In this document: positions 49,038 to 58,024 of the stretch, one piece after another
Layout: each line of letters opens with the position of its first letter
Position numbering within the stretch: the stretch's first letter is position 1
Assembly (NCBI GenBank): GCA_934464705.1
Contig: CAKSKB010000006.1
Span: 1-64,000, forward strand
Length of the DNA stretch: 64,000 nucleotides
Source of the DNA: an uncultured Clostridia bacterium
Lineage (GTDB): Bacteria; Bacillota; Clostridia; HGM11514
Reading direction: 5' to 3'
The notes under the pieces: model-generated
The model's input: the letters and a program-made list of their open reading frames with translations, nothing else
Database searches by the model: none
Told to the model about the DNA's origin: nothing
Translations under genes and position numbers: made by a program

Positions 49038-49052
49038 GGCACACATAGTGCC
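49038..49052. promoter_or_regulatory. Candidate TetR operator 3
   Basis: GGCACACATAGTGCC followed by GAAA, as in operator 2, immediately before the fabH ribosome binding site. An RNA hairpin masking the ribosome binding site is an alternative reading. Confidence 0.55.
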
Positions 49053-49067
49053 GAAAGGAGTGGCGGT

Positions 49068-50018
49068 ATGGGTATTAAAATTCTCGGAACCGGGTTTTAT
49101 GTTCCGGAGAACGAAGTTACAAACGATGACCTTTCAAAAATCGTTGAAACCTCGGACGAATGGATATCGCAGAGGGTCGGGGTAAGGACAAGGCGTATAT
49201 CGGACGGCGAAAGCGCTGCGGATTTTGCAGTCAAAGCGGCGGAAGCCGCGCTTAAAGACAGCGGCACAGCCCCGGATGAGCTTGATATGATTGTTGCGGC
49301 AACGATTTCTTCCGACACCGTCTGCCCTACGGTTGCAGGCTCGGTGGAACGGGCAATCGGCGCACACTGCCCGGCATTCGATGTCAATTCTGCATGCAGC
49401 GGATTTGTTTTTGCGCTGGATATTGCCGAGAAGTATATCTCATCGGGCGCAGCAAAAAAGATTCTTGTTCTCGGTGCCGAAAGGCTCAGTAAACTTATCG
49501 ACTGGACAGATCGTTCAACCTGCGTAATATTCGGCGACGGCGCCGGTGCGGCGGTTGTGTCATCCGGGGAAATGTACGAGTCGGTTCTTTATACCGAAGG
49601 CGGCGACGAGGTTATAAAAATCCCGAGTTACAGCCTGAAAAACAATTTTTGCGATACCGAAAATCTGACGCCTTACATCTATATGAACGGGCAGGAAACA
49701 TTCAAATTTGCGGTAAACAAAGTTGTTTCCGATATAAAAGAGGTTGCGGAAAAAGCCGGAATTAACCCGTCCGAAATTGATTTTGTGGTTCCGCACCAGG
49801 CAAATACAAGGATTATAGAATTTGCGGCAAAACGGCTTAAACTGCCGATTGAACACATTTTTGTCAATATTCAGAAATACGGAAATACATCATCGGCGAG
49901 CGTTCCGATTGCACTTGCGGAGCTTGAAGCTTCCGGGAAGCTGAAACGGGGCGACACTGTAGCGCTTACTGCGTTCGGAGGAGGACTTTCGAGCGCTGCG
50001 GCGATTTTCAAATGGTAA
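49068..50018 (+). CDS. fabH: 3-oxoacyl-ACP synthase III
   Basis: 316 residues from ATG 49068, preceded by AAAGGAG; the in-frame extension upstream covers the operator region and is not coding. Catalytic triad: Cys110 in VNSACSGF, His in VVPHQANTRI, Asn in GNTSSAS. Starts fatty acid synthesis by joining acetyl- or branched acyl-CoA to malonyl-ACP. First gene of the operon. Confidence 0.96.
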   Translation: MGIKILGTGFYVPENEVTNDDLSKIVETSDEWISQRVGVRTRRISDGESAADFAVKAAEAALKDSGTAPDELDMIVAATISSDTVCPTVAGSVERAIGAHCPAFDVNSACSGFVFALDIAEKYISSGAAKKILVLGAERLSKLIDWTDRSTCVIFGDGAGAAVVSSGEMYESVLYTEGGDEVIKIPSYSLKNNFCDTENLTPYIYMNGQETFKFAVNKVVSDIKEVAEKAGINPSEIDFVVPHQANTRIIEFAAKRLKLPIEHIFVNIQKYGNTSSASVPIALAELEASGKLKRGDTVALTAFGGGLSSAAAIFKW

Positions 50019-50056
50019 TTAAAAAATTAAAATAAATTTTACGGAGGTATTTTATT

Positions 50057-50281
50057 ATGACAACAGCAGAAAGAGTAATTAAGGTATTGGCAGCGCATCT
50101 GGAGATGGACGAGGCTGAAATCACAGCCGAAACCACGATGGATGAACTTGATGTAGATTCCCTCGACACAGTTGAAATCCTTATGGAAATGGAAGATGAA
50201 TTCGGCGTAAGCATTCAGCCGAGCCAGGTAAAAATCACAAAGGTTTCCGACCTTTCCGACTACATCGATTCACTTCTTTAA
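50057..50281 (+). CDS. acpP: Acyl carrier protein
   Basis: 74 residues, acidic, four-helix ACP. The phosphopantetheine Ser is in DELDVDSLDTVEILMEMEDEFG. Starts after ACGGAGG. Carries the growing acyl chain. Confidence 0.96.
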   Translation: MTTAERVIKVLAAHLEMDEAEITAETTMDELDVDSLDTVEILMEMEDEFGVSIQPSQVKITKVSDLSDYIDSLL

Positions 50282-50296
50282 TAAGAGAGGAGCTGC

Positions 50297-51247
50297 ATGG
50301 AAATGTTCAAATCTCCCGTATGCGAAATGTGCGGCATAGAGTACCCGATTTTTCAGGGCGGAATGGCGCATATTTCGGACGCACGCCTTGCGGCGGCAGT
50401 TTCAAATGCAGGGGGGCTGGGGATTATCACCTCGGCAAGCGGCGATGCGGACTGGCTCAGAGCGCAGCTTGAGCTGATGGAGAGCTTAACCGATAAACCG
50501 TTCGGAATCAACATCATGCTTATGGGCAGAAATGTTGACGAAATTGCTGAAATTGCGGCAAAAAGCCGTGCAAAGGTTATAACCACGGGCGCCGGAAATC
50601 CGGAAAAATATATGCCCGCATGGAAAGCCGCAGGTATAAAAGTAATACCTGTTATCGCTTCGTGCACAATGGCAAAGCTTGTTGAGCGCTCCGGAGCGGA
50701 CGCCGTGATTGCGGAAGGCTGCGAGTCGGGCGGTCATGTCGGAGAAATGACGACAATGGCGCTTGTTCCTCAGGTTTGCGACACGGTTAAAATTCCGGTA
50801 ATTGCGGCAGGCGGAATAGCGGACGGCAGAGGTTTTGCGGCGGCGGTTATGCTGGGTGCCTGCGGCGTTCAGGTCGGAACAAGGTTTCTTGCGGCGGAAG
50901 AATGTACAATAAGCGATAAGTATAAAGAAAAACTTTTCAAGGCAAACGACACCGCAACAATCGTAACCGGAAAACGCCTCGGTCACCCGGTTCGCAGTAT
51001 TAAATCCCCTCTTTCAAGGGCGATATCAAAAGCGGAATACACTGATATTACCGATGAAGAACTGGACAAGATGGCAGTCGGCAGCCTTCATGCGGCAGTT
51101 GTTGAGGGCGACTTGCAGAAAGGCTGCTTCCTTGCGGGGCAAATTTCGGGAATGGTTAACAAGCCCGAAACCGCTAAGGAAATTGTTGACGATATAGTAT
51201 TAAACGGAGAAAAAATCCTGAAGGAGGCGGCATCATGGGTAAAATAG
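50297..51247 (+). CDS. fabK: Enoyl-ACP reductase II
   Basis: 316 residues. FMN-dependent nitronate-monooxygenase-like barrel: YPIFQGGMAHISDARLAAAVSNAGGLGII, GADAVIAEGCESGGHVGE, IPVIAAGGIADGRGFAAA and GVQVGTRFLAAEEC. Catalyses the last reduction of each elongation cycle; FabK rather than FabI makes the pathway insensitive to triclosan. Two ATGs (50297, 50303) are possible. No fabI in the window. Confidence 0.95.
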   Translation: MEMFKSPVCEMCGIEYPIFQGGMAHISDARLAAAVSNAGGLGIITSASGDADWLRAQLELMESLTDKPFGINIMLMGRNVDEIAEIAAKSRAKVITTGAGNPEKYMPAWKAAGIKVIPVIASCTMAKLVERSGADAVIAEGCESGGHVGEMTTMALVPQVCDTVKIPVIAAGGIADGRGFAAAVMLGACGVQVGTRFLAAEECTISDKYKEKLFKANDTATIVTGKRLGHPVRSIKSPLSRAISKAEYTDITDEELDKMAVGSLHAAVVEGDLQKGCFLAGQISGMVNKPETAKEIVDDIVLNGEKILKEAASWVK

Positions 51248-52161
51248 CATTTGTATTTTCGGGACAGGGCGCACAGTACGGCGGCATGGGCAAAAGCTTT
51301 TATGACGCTTCGGAAGCGGCAAAAAAGCTTTTTGACAGCTGCGAGAATTTCCGCCCCGGAACCGCTGCACAGACTTTTTCGGGTTCTGATGAGGAGCTCA
51401 AAAAGACCTCAAACACCCAGCCCTGCATGTATCTTACGGAGCTTGCGGCGGCAATAAGCCTTACCGAAAAAGGCGTTGTGCCGGGCGGCTGTGCGGGATT
51501 TTCTCTCGGTGAAATTTCAGCGCTTGCATTTGGCGGCGCATATTCCTACGAGGACGGATTCAAAATTGTTTCAAAACGCGGCGAGCTTATGGAGAAGGCT
51601 TCGGAAAAATTCGATACCGCAATGGCGGCAATATTAAAGCTCGACCCGGAAACCGTCAAATCGGCGGTTTCAAAATATGAAAAGCTTTACGCCGTAAACT
51701 TCAACAGCCCGGCACAGGTAGTTGTTTCGGGGCTTTCGGAATCCGTTGCCGCATTTTCCGAGGAAGTTAAAACCCTCGGCGGCAGAGCGATTCCGCTTGC
51801 GGTTAGCGCTGCGTTTCATTCGCCGTTCATGGCGGAGGCAGCGGAAGGCTTTTTGTCGGAACTTAAAAACTACGATATAAAAACTCCCGAAATACCGGTA
51901 TATTCAAATGTCAGCGCAAAGCCTTACGGCGAAAACACGGATATTCCCGAAAACCTTGCACGGCAGATTCAAAATCCCGTGCTTTGGCAGCAAACGGTTG
52001 AAAACATGATTGCCGACGGTTTTACCGATTTTATCGAAGTCGGCCCCGGGAAAACCCTTTGCGGACTTATAAAGAAAATATCGAAAGATGTTAATGTATA
52101 TTCTGCGGAAACGGAAGAGCTTGTTCTCGGAATCGCTTCGGAGGTGGGACCCCATGCTTAA
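51235..52161 (+). CDS. fabD: Malonyl-CoA:ACP transacylase
   Basis: 308 residues. FSGQGAQYGGMGKSFYD start, nucleophile Ser in CAGFSLGEISAL, His in VSAAFHSPFM, and FIEVGPGKTL near the end. Moves malonyl from CoA to ACP. Overlaps fabK by 13 bases and fabG by 8. Confidence 0.95.
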   Translation: MGKIAFVFSGQGAQYGGMGKSFYDASEAAKKLFDSCENFRPGTAAQTFSGSDEELKKTSNTQPCMYLTELAAAISLTEKGVVPGGCAGFSLGEISALAFGGAYSYEDGFKIVSKRGELMEKASEKFDTAMAAILKLDPETVKSAVSKYEKLYAVNFNSPAQVVVSGLSESVAAFSEEVKTLGGRAIPLAVSAAFHSPFMAEAAEGFLSELKNYDIKTPEIPVYSNVSAKPYGENTDIPENLARQIQNPVLWQQTVENMIADGFTDFIEVGPGKTLCGLIKKISKDVNVYSAETEELVLGIASEVGPHA

Positions 52162-52885
52162 AGGAAGAACTGCCGTTATAACGGGTGCATCGAGAGGAAT
52201 CGGCGCTGCGATTGCGCTTAAATTCGCAGAGCTCGGCGCAAATGTTGCGCTTCTTTACAAAAGCAATTCCGAAAAGGCTGAGGAGGTCAGAAAATCCGCA
52301 GAAGCCTTCGGAACACAGGCAAAAATATATTGCTGCGATGTTGCGTCCGCCGGGGACTGCCGCAGCGCAGTAACCGAAATAACAAAAGATTTCGGCAAAA
52401 TTGACATACTTGTAAACAACGCCGGAATAACAAAGGATAATATTCTTGCAATGATGCCGGAGGAGGACTTCAGCGAGGTTGTCAATACAAATCTTGTCGG
52501 GTGCTTCAATATGATGAAGGCTTGCACAAGGAACTTTATCCGCAATAAATACGGTAAAATCATTAATATTTCGTCGGTGTCCGCACTTTTGGGTCTTGCC
52601 GGGCAGTGCAACTATGCGGCGTCGAAAGCAGGAATTATCGCAATGACAAAATCCGCCGCGCGCGAGCTTGCGTCAAGAAATGTGTGCGTAAACGCAATTG
52701 CGCCGGGATTTATCTCGACCGATATGACAAAAGAACTTGATTCGGAGGAAATTCTCACAAGAATTCCGTTAAAGCGCCTCGGCGACCCCGAAGATGTTGC
52801 AAATCTTGCGGCATTCCTTGCGAGCGGCGCATCCGACTATATCACGGGCGAAACAATCCGCATCGACGGCGGACTTGCAATCTGA
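52154..52885 (+). CDS. fabG: 3-oxoacyl-ACP reductase
   Basis: 243 residues from ATG 52154, eight bases after GGAGGT; the longer frame from 52088 overlaps fabD and lacks a start signal. NADP-binding TGASRGIGAAIA, catalytic Ser in ISSVSALLG and YAASK with Tyr and Lys. Ends with the FabG-typical ITGETIRIDGGLAI. Confidence 0.96.
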   Translation: MLKGRTAVITGASRGIGAAIALKFAELGANVALLYKSNSEKAEEVRKSAEAFGTQAKIYCCDVASAGDCRSAVTEITKDFGKIDILVNNAGITKDNILAMMPEEDFSEVVNTNLVGCFNMMKACTRNFIRNKYGKIINISSVSALLGLAGQCNYAASKAGIIAMTKSAARELASRNVCVNAIAPGFISTDMTKELDSEEILTRIPLKRLGDPEDVANLAAFLASGASDYITGETIRIDGGLAI

Positions 52886-52919
52886 ATATGAAGATATTCG
52901 GCAGAAAGGAGCAATTCAC

Positions 52920-54155
52920 ATGAACAGAGTTGTTGTAACCGGAATGGGCGCAATCACACCGCTTGGGTGCAAGGTTGACGCATTTCTTGAAAATATCGAA
53001 AACGGAGTATGCGGAATCGGCGAAATAACCAGGTTTGATACTTCCGGCTTCACGGTTAAATATGCAGGGGAGGTCAAGGACTTCACACCGGCTGAATATA
53101 TGGAAAAATCCGAAATCAGACGCAGCGATAAGTTTGTGCAGTATGCCGTGTGCGCAGCAGCGCAGGCGGTTGAGGACAGCAAAATCGTTTCCGGTGATAA
53201 TGTTAAGCCGGGGCGGTTCGGCGTATACTTCGGCTCGGGGATAGGCGGCTTTGATACATTTATCACAGAACACAACAATCTTATAAACCGCGGCTGGCAG
53301 AGGGTATCCCCTCTCTTTATCCCGAAAATGATTTCCAACATAGCCGCAGGAACCATCGCAATAAGAATGAAAGCGAAAGGTCCGTGTCTTTCGTTTTCGA
53401 CAGCCTGCGCAACCGGAACCACCGCAATCGGCGAAGCTTACCGTGCAATAAAGGGCGGATATGCCGATGTTATCGTTGCCGGCGGAAGCGAAGCGTCAAT
53501 TTCGCCGCTGGCAGTTGCGGGCTTTACTAACTGCATGGCGCTTTCGGAAAGCGAGAGCCTTGAAAATGCGTCAATCCCGTTTGATAAAAGACGAAACGGA
53601 TTTGTTATGGGTGAGGGAGCCGGCGCAATGGTGCTCGAATCTTATGAACACGCAATAGCCCGCGGCGCAAAAATTTACGCCGAGGTTTCAGGCTACGGCA
53701 GCACCTGTGACGCATTTCACATTACCGCACCCGACGAGGCGGCGGAAGCCCCGGCAGAGGCAATTAAGGAATGTGTTGAAACAAGCGGCGAAATGCCCGA
53801 TTTCAGCGAGATATATTTTAACGCTCACGGCACAAGCACACCGCTTAATGATAAAACGGAAACTCTTGCACTTAAAGGTGCGTTCGGCGATAATGCCTAT
53901 AAAATTCATATTAGTTCCACAAAATCCATGACCGGCCATCTTTTGGGCGCGGCCGGCGCAGTGGAAGCAATCGTAGCGGTCGATTCTCTGCTTCATGACA
54001 TTGTTCCCCCGACAATAGGATACAGGGAATCCGACCCCGATTGCGACCTTGATATAACGCCTAACAAAGCGGTTAAAACGAAAATCAGCCTTGCGCTTTC
54101 AAATTCGCTCGGATTCGGCGGACACAATGCGTGCATAGGCTTTAAGAAAATTTAA
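52920..54155 (+). CDS. fabF: 3-oxoacyl-ACP synthase II
   Basis: 411 residues from ATG 52920 with AAAGGAG upstream. Catalytic Cys in SFSTACATGTTAIG, His in FNAHGTSTPLND and in STKSMTGHLLGAAGAVE. Extends acyl-ACP with malonyl-ACP. In many Clostridia accB follows fabF; here fabZ follows directly. Confidence 0.96.
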   Translation: MNRVVVTGMGAITPLGCKVDAFLENIENGVCGIGEITRFDTSGFTVKYAGEVKDFTPAEYMEKSEIRRSDKFVQYAVCAAAQAVEDSKIVSGDNVKPGRFGVYFGSGIGGFDTFITEHNNLINRGWQRVSPLFIPKMISNIAAGTIAIRMKAKGPCLSFSTACATGTTAIGEAYRAIKGGYADVIVAGGSEASISPLAVAGFTNCMALSESESLENASIPFDKRRNGFVMGEGAGAMVLESYEHAIARGAKIYAEVSGYGSTCDAFHITAPDEAAEAPAEAIKECVETSGEMPDFSEIYFNAHGTSTPLNDKTETLALKGAFGDNAYKIHISSTKSMTGHLLGAAGAVEAIVAVDSLLHDIVPPTIGYRESDPDCDLDITPNKAVKTKISLALSNSLGFGGHNACIGFKKI

Positions 54156-54170
54156 CGGGGTGGCGAAGCT

Positions 54171-54587
54171 ATGAATAAAAATGAAATCATGGAGCTTTTG
54201 CCGCACAGAAATTCCATGCTTCTTATCGATGAAGCGGAGCTTAAAGACGGCGTAGCGTTCGGCAAAAAGAAGATAAACGGAGATGAGTGGTTTCTGGACG
54301 GGCACTTTCCGGGGCATCCTATAGTTCCGGGGGTAATCCTGTGCGAAATCATGGCGCAGTCGACCTGCGTGCTTCTCAGCGGCAAAATGGAGAATGGGAC
54401 GCTCCCGCTCTTTACCGGACTTAACAAGGTAAAATTCAAATCACCCGTTCGCCCGGGAGATTTGTTTGAAACGAAATGCGAAATCGTGCGCGTATGCGAG
54501 CCGTTTTACTTTGCAAAGGGCGAAGGATTTGTTGACGGCAAACTGTGCGTAACGGCTGAATTTTCGTTCGCTGTTACGAATTCATAA
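54171..54587 (+). CDS. fabZ: 3-hydroxyacyl-ACP dehydratase
   Basis: 138 residues, hot-dog fold. LLPHRNSMLLIDEAEL, active-site His in GHFPGHPIVPGVILCEIMAQ with Glu in the following helix, and FKSPVRPGDLFETKCEI. Dehydrates 3-hydroxyacyl-ACP. Between fabF and accD. Confidence 0.95.
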   Translation: MNKNEIMELLPHRNSMLLIDEAELKDGVAFGKKKINGDEWFLDGHFPGHPIVPGVILCEIMAQSTCVLLSGKMENGTLPLFTGLNKVKFKSPVRPGDLFETKCEIVRVCEPFYFAKGEGFVDGKLCVTAEFSFAVTNS

Positions 54588-54601
54588 AGGAGGATCCGGT
54601 T

Positions 54602-55405
54602 ATGTTTGGGTTCAGCAAAAAATCAGAGCCGAAAATTTTAACCTGCAAGACTTGCGGCGGCAGCTTTAATCATGATGATTTGATGAAAAACAGCATGATT
54701 TGCCCGTCCTGCGGAAAATATTTCAGAATGAATGCGCGCGACAGGGCTGCGTTCACATTTGACAGCTTTAAAGAGAAAGATAAAGGTCTTGAGAGCAAAA
54801 ACATCCTGAATTTCCCGGATTATGACGAAAAACTCGCTTCCGCAAAGGAAAAAAGCGGAGAAGAAGAGTCGGTTATATACGGAATTGCAAAGATTTCCGG
54901 AATAAAAGCGGTTGCGTTTATCATGAATTCCGAATTTATGATGGGCAGCATGGGCTCTGTTACAGGCGAAAAAATCACAAGGGCGTTTGAACTTGCACTC
55001 AAAGAAAGGCTTCCGGTTATCGGTTTTACAACATCCGGCGGCGCAAGAATGCAGGAAGGCATTTTCTCGCTTATGCAAATGGCAAAGGTCAGCGGTGCGG
55101 TCAAGCGCCACAGCGATGCCGGGCTTTTGTATATAACCGTACTTACCGACCCCACAACAGGCGGCGTAACGGCAAGTTTTGCAATGCAGGGTGACATAAT
55201 CCTTGCAGAACCGAAAGCGCTTGTCGGATTTGCCGGTGCAAGGGTAATAGAGCAGACAACCGGGCAGAAGCTTCCGGAAGGATTCCAGAGGTCGGAATTT
55301 TTGCTCACACATGGCTTTGTTGACGCAATCGTAGAGAGAAACGACTTGAAAAACAAGCTTTTGTTTTTACTGAAAACCTCGAAGGGAGGGCGCAAAAATG
55401 GCTGA
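54602..55405 (+). CDS. accD: Acetyl-CoA carboxylase carboxyltransferase beta subunit
   Basis: 267 residues. Zinc ribbon with four Cys (C15-x2-C18, C34-x2-C37) and a crotonase-like carboxyltransferase domain with TSGGARMQEG and DPTTGGVTASFAMQGD. Works with AccA, the next gene, which it overlaps by 8 bases. Transfers carboxyl from biotin to acetyl-CoA. Confidence 0.95.
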   Translation: MFGFSKKSEPKILTCKTCGGSFNHDDLMKNSMICPSCGKYFRMNARDRAAFTFDSFKEKDKGLESKNILNFPDYDEKLASAKEKSGEEESVIYGIAKISGIKAVAFIMNSEFMMGSMGSVTGEKITRAFELALKERLPVIGFTTSGGARMQEGIFSLMQMAKVSGAVKRHSDAGLLYITVLTDPTTGGVTASFAMQGDIILAEPKALVGFAGARVIEQTTGQKLPEGFQRSEFLLTHGFVDAIVERNDLKNKLLFLLKTSKGGRKNG

Positions 55406-56174
55406 TTCCTACAAAAGAGTTATGAACGCCCGCAGCGGTTCCCGCGCCTTGGGGGCACATTATATAACAGCGCTTACGGACAACTTTTTCGAGCTGCACG
55501 GCGACAGAAAGTATAAAGATGACGGCGCAATCGTCGGCGGCATTGCAGAGCTTGACGGGTGCCCGGTTACCGTTATTGCAATGGAACGAGGCACCACAAT
55601 TGAAGACCGCATGAACCGCAATTTCGGATGTCCGAGCCCCGATGGCTACAGAAAAGCGCTCAGACTTATGAAACAGGCCGAAAAGTTTTCAAGGCCCGTA
55701 ATTTGCATTATAAACAGCAGCGGAGCATACTGCGGAATAGATGCGGAGGAGCGCGGGCAAGGGCAGGCAATTGCGGACAACCTTATGGAAATGATGACCC
55801 TTAAAACTCCGATAATTTCGATAGTTGCCGGAGAAGGCGGCAGCGGCGGAGCGCTTGCGCTTTCCGTAGCCGACAAAATCATCATGCTTGAAAACGCCGT
55901 ATATTCGGTAATTTCTCCCGAAGGCTGCGCCAGCATTTTGTGGAAGGACGCAAAACGCGCACCGGAAGCAAGCGATGCTCTTCACCTTACCGCACAGGAC
56001 TTATACGAGTTCAAAATTGCGGATGAAGTTATCCCGGAGGAGAACCTTCATCAAAACGAAATTGATAAAAAATTAAAAGAATCTGTTAAAAAACATCTGA
56101 AAGAACTTATGAAGAAATCGGAAAAACAGCTTCTTGAAAACAGATATGATAAGTTCAGAGCTATAGGCAAATAA
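55398..56174 (+). CDS. accA: Acetyl-CoA carboxylase carboxyltransferase alpha subunit
   Basis: 258 residues, somewhat shorter at the N-terminus than the about 310-residue E. coli AccA, as usual in Clostridia. FELHGDRKYKDDGAIVGGIAELDG, GCPSPDGYRKALRLM, SGAYCGIDAEERGQGQAIA and SVISPEGCASILWKD are the family blocks. Last gene of the fab-acc operon. accB and accC are not present here. Confidence 0.95.
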   Translation: MADSYKRVMNARSGSRALGAHYITALTDNFFELHGDRKYKDDGAIVGGIAELDGCPVTVIAMERGTTIEDRMNRNFGCPSPDGYRKALRLMKQAEKFSRPVICIINSSGAYCGIDAEERGQGQAIADNLMEMMTLKTPIISIVAGEGGSGGALALSVADKIIMLENAVYSVISPEGCASILWKDAKRAPEASDALHLTAQDLYEFKIADEVIPEENLHQNEIDKKLKESVKKHLKELMKKSEKQLLENRYDKFRAIGK

Positions 56175-56176
56175 TA

Positions 56177-56215
56177 AAATCGACCCGAAGGCAGCAGAAG
56201 CCTTCGGGTCGATTT
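56177..56215. terminator. Bidirectional intrinsic terminator
   Basis: Sixteen-base arms around a loop of seven (core CGACCCGAAGGC / GCCTTCGGGTCG), ending in ATTTATTATT. Separates accA from the convergent transketolase genes. Confidence 0.88.
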
Positions 56216-56225
56216 ATTATTCAAA

Positions 56226-57161
56226 TTATTTTCTTCCGTTTGCCCGCTTTGCCGCCAAAGCAATATCATTAGCGGTAAGCTCATATTTTTCCATAAGCTG
56301 GGCCGGCTTTCCAGAGCAGCCGAAAACATCTTTTGTTCCGATTCTCTCCATGGGAACGGGATAGTTTTCAACAAGAACCTCCGCCACAGCAGAACCGAGA
56401 CCGCCATTTATGTTATGCTCTTCAGCGGTTACAACCGCGCCGGTTTCCTTTGCCGCCTTTATGATAATATCCTTATCAATCGGCTTAATTGTAGGCATGT
56501 TCACAATTCTTGCGTTTATGCCTTCCGATTCAAGAATAGTCTTTGCCGTCATAGCCTCATCTACCATAATACCGGTTGCTATGATTGTTACATCACTGCC
56601 GTCACTTACGCAAACACCCTTGCCGATTTCAAATTTATACGAATCGTCAAATATAACCGGAACAGGAAGTCTGCCAAGCCTTATGTAAACAGGTCCTTTG
56701 TATTCAATTGCCGCTTTTATTGCAAGCCTTGTTTCAACGGCGTCCGCGGGGTTCAGTATAACCATGCCGGGAACCGTCCTCATAAGCCCGATGTCCTCAA
56801 GACACTGATGGGTTGCACCGTCCTCGCCTACGGTAACGCCGGCATGAGTAGCCGCAATTTTAACATTAAGCTTGGGGTACGCAACCGAATTTCTAATCTG
56901 CTCAAACGCACGCCCGGAAGCGAACATAGCAAACGAGCTTGCAAAAACCGTCTTTCCGGTTGACGCAATACCTGCTGCGGTTGAAATCATGTTGCCCTCG
57001 GCAATACCTGTATTTATAAACCTTTCGGGAAATTCCTTTTTGAACATTGCGGTGTTTGTGGATTTTGAAAGGTCAGCGTCCATAACAACAATATCATAAT
57101 CTTTGCCGAATTCTGCGAGAGCCTTTCCGTAGGCTGCTCTTGTTGCGATTTTGTCTGCCAT
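56226..57161 (-). CDS. Transketolase, C-terminal subunit
   Basis: 311 residues from ATG 57161 (MADKIATRAAYGKALAEFG) after GGAGGG. Contains the transketolase pyrimidine-binding and C-terminal domains: RFINTGIAEGNMISTAAGIASTGKTVFASSFAMFASGRAFEQIRNSVAYP, THAGVTVGEDGATHQ. Encoded separately from the N-terminal half, one base downstream of it, as in many archaea and Clostridia. Together they form a thiamine-diphosphate enzyme of the non-oxidative pentose phosphate pathway. Confidence 0.93.
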   Translation of the reverse strand: MADKIATRAAYGKALAEFGKDYDIVVMDADLSKSTNTAMFKKEFPERFINTGIAEGNMISTAAGIASTGKTVFASSFAMFASGRAFEQIRNSVAYPKLNVKIAATHAGVTVGEDGATHQCLEDIGLMRTVPGMVILNPADAVETRLAIKAAIEYKGPVYIRLGRLPVPVIFDDSYKFEIGKGVCVSDGSDVTIIATGIMVDEAMTAKTILESEGINARIVNMPTIKPIDKDIIIKAAKETGAVVTAEEHNINGGLGSAVAEVLVENYPVPMERIGTKDVFGCSGKPAQLMEKYELTANDIALAAKRANGRK

Positions 57162-57162
57162 A

Positions 57163-57999
57163 TCACTTACCCTCCAATTCATTCAAAGCGCTGTCGAGTT
57201 CTGCCATTGCCTGTTTGTACTGCTCCTCGTTCGGTGCGCTGCCGTGCCAGGAAACCTCATTTTCCATGAACGAAACGCCCTTGCCCTTGGTTGTTTTCAT
57301 AATAATAACCGAAGGCTTGCCGCAAACCTTTGCTGCGGCAGAAACCGCTTCACGAAGAGCGTCGGGATCATGTCCGTCAACCACCTGAACATCCCAGCCG
57401 AACGCCCTGAACTTTTCATCAATCGGGCAGGGCGACATAACATCAGTAATTTTTCCGTCTATCTGAAGTCCGTTAAAATCAACAAAAGCCGTAAGATTGT
57501 CAAGCTTATACTGAGCGGCAAACATAGCAGCCTCCCAGACCTGCCCCTCCTCAAGCTCGCCGTCGCCGAGGATTGCATAAACGTGATAATCCTTGTTATC
57601 CATTTTGCCTGCAATCGCCATACCGTTTGCGGCGCTTATACCCTGACCGAGAGAACCCGTTGACATATCAACCCCCGGCACACCCTTCATATCGGGATGT
57701 CCCTGAAGATAGCTGTCAATTTGGCGAAGAGTTTTGATATCCTCAACCGGGAAATATCCCCTTTCCGCCAATGCGCCGTAAAGCGCCGGTGCGCAGTGCC
57801 CCTTTGAAAGAACCAGCCTGTCACGGTTTTCATCCTTCGGGTGCTTGGGGTCAACATTCATCACTTCAAAATAAAGAAGCGCAAGCAAATCGGCAATCGA
57901 AAGCGAACCGCCCGGATGGCCCGACGCCGCACTGTAAACCCCTTCAATAGCATGTTTGCGGATTTTTGCCGCAAGAATTTTCAAGCTTTTGTTGTCCAC
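57163..57999 (-). CDS. Transketolase, N-terminal subunit
   Basis: 278 residues. Thiamine diphosphate and metal-binding half: SAASGHPGGSLSIADLLALLYF, DRLVLSKGHCAPALYGALAERGYF, GSLGQGISAANGMAIAG, and the GDGELEEGQVWEAAMFAA metal-binding motif with N-G-L-Q at NLTAFVDFNGLQIDG. First gene of the two-gene operon. Confidence 0.93.
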   Translation of the reverse strand: MDNKSLKILAAKIRKHAIEGVYSAASGHPGGSLSIADLLALLYFEVMNVDPKHPKDENRDRLVLSKGHCAPALYGALAERGYFPVEDIKTLRQIDSYLQGHPDMKGVPGVDMSTGSLGQGISAANGMAIAGKMDNKDYHVYAILGDGELEEGQVWEAAMFAAQYKLDNLTAFVDFNGLQIDGKITDVMSPCPIDEKFRAFGWDVQVVDGHDPDALREAVSAAAKVCGKPSVIIMKTTKGKGVSFMENEVSWHGSAPNEEQYKQAMAELDSALNELEGK

Positions 58000-58024
58000 A
58001 GGTTAAGAACCTCCTAAGTAAATT

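Noticed and set aside
48960..49067. N-terminal extension of FabH (36 extra codons in frame)
   Set aside because: The extension covers two palindromes and lacks a ribosome binding site, while the ATG at 49068 has AAAGGAG and begins the normal FabH sequence.
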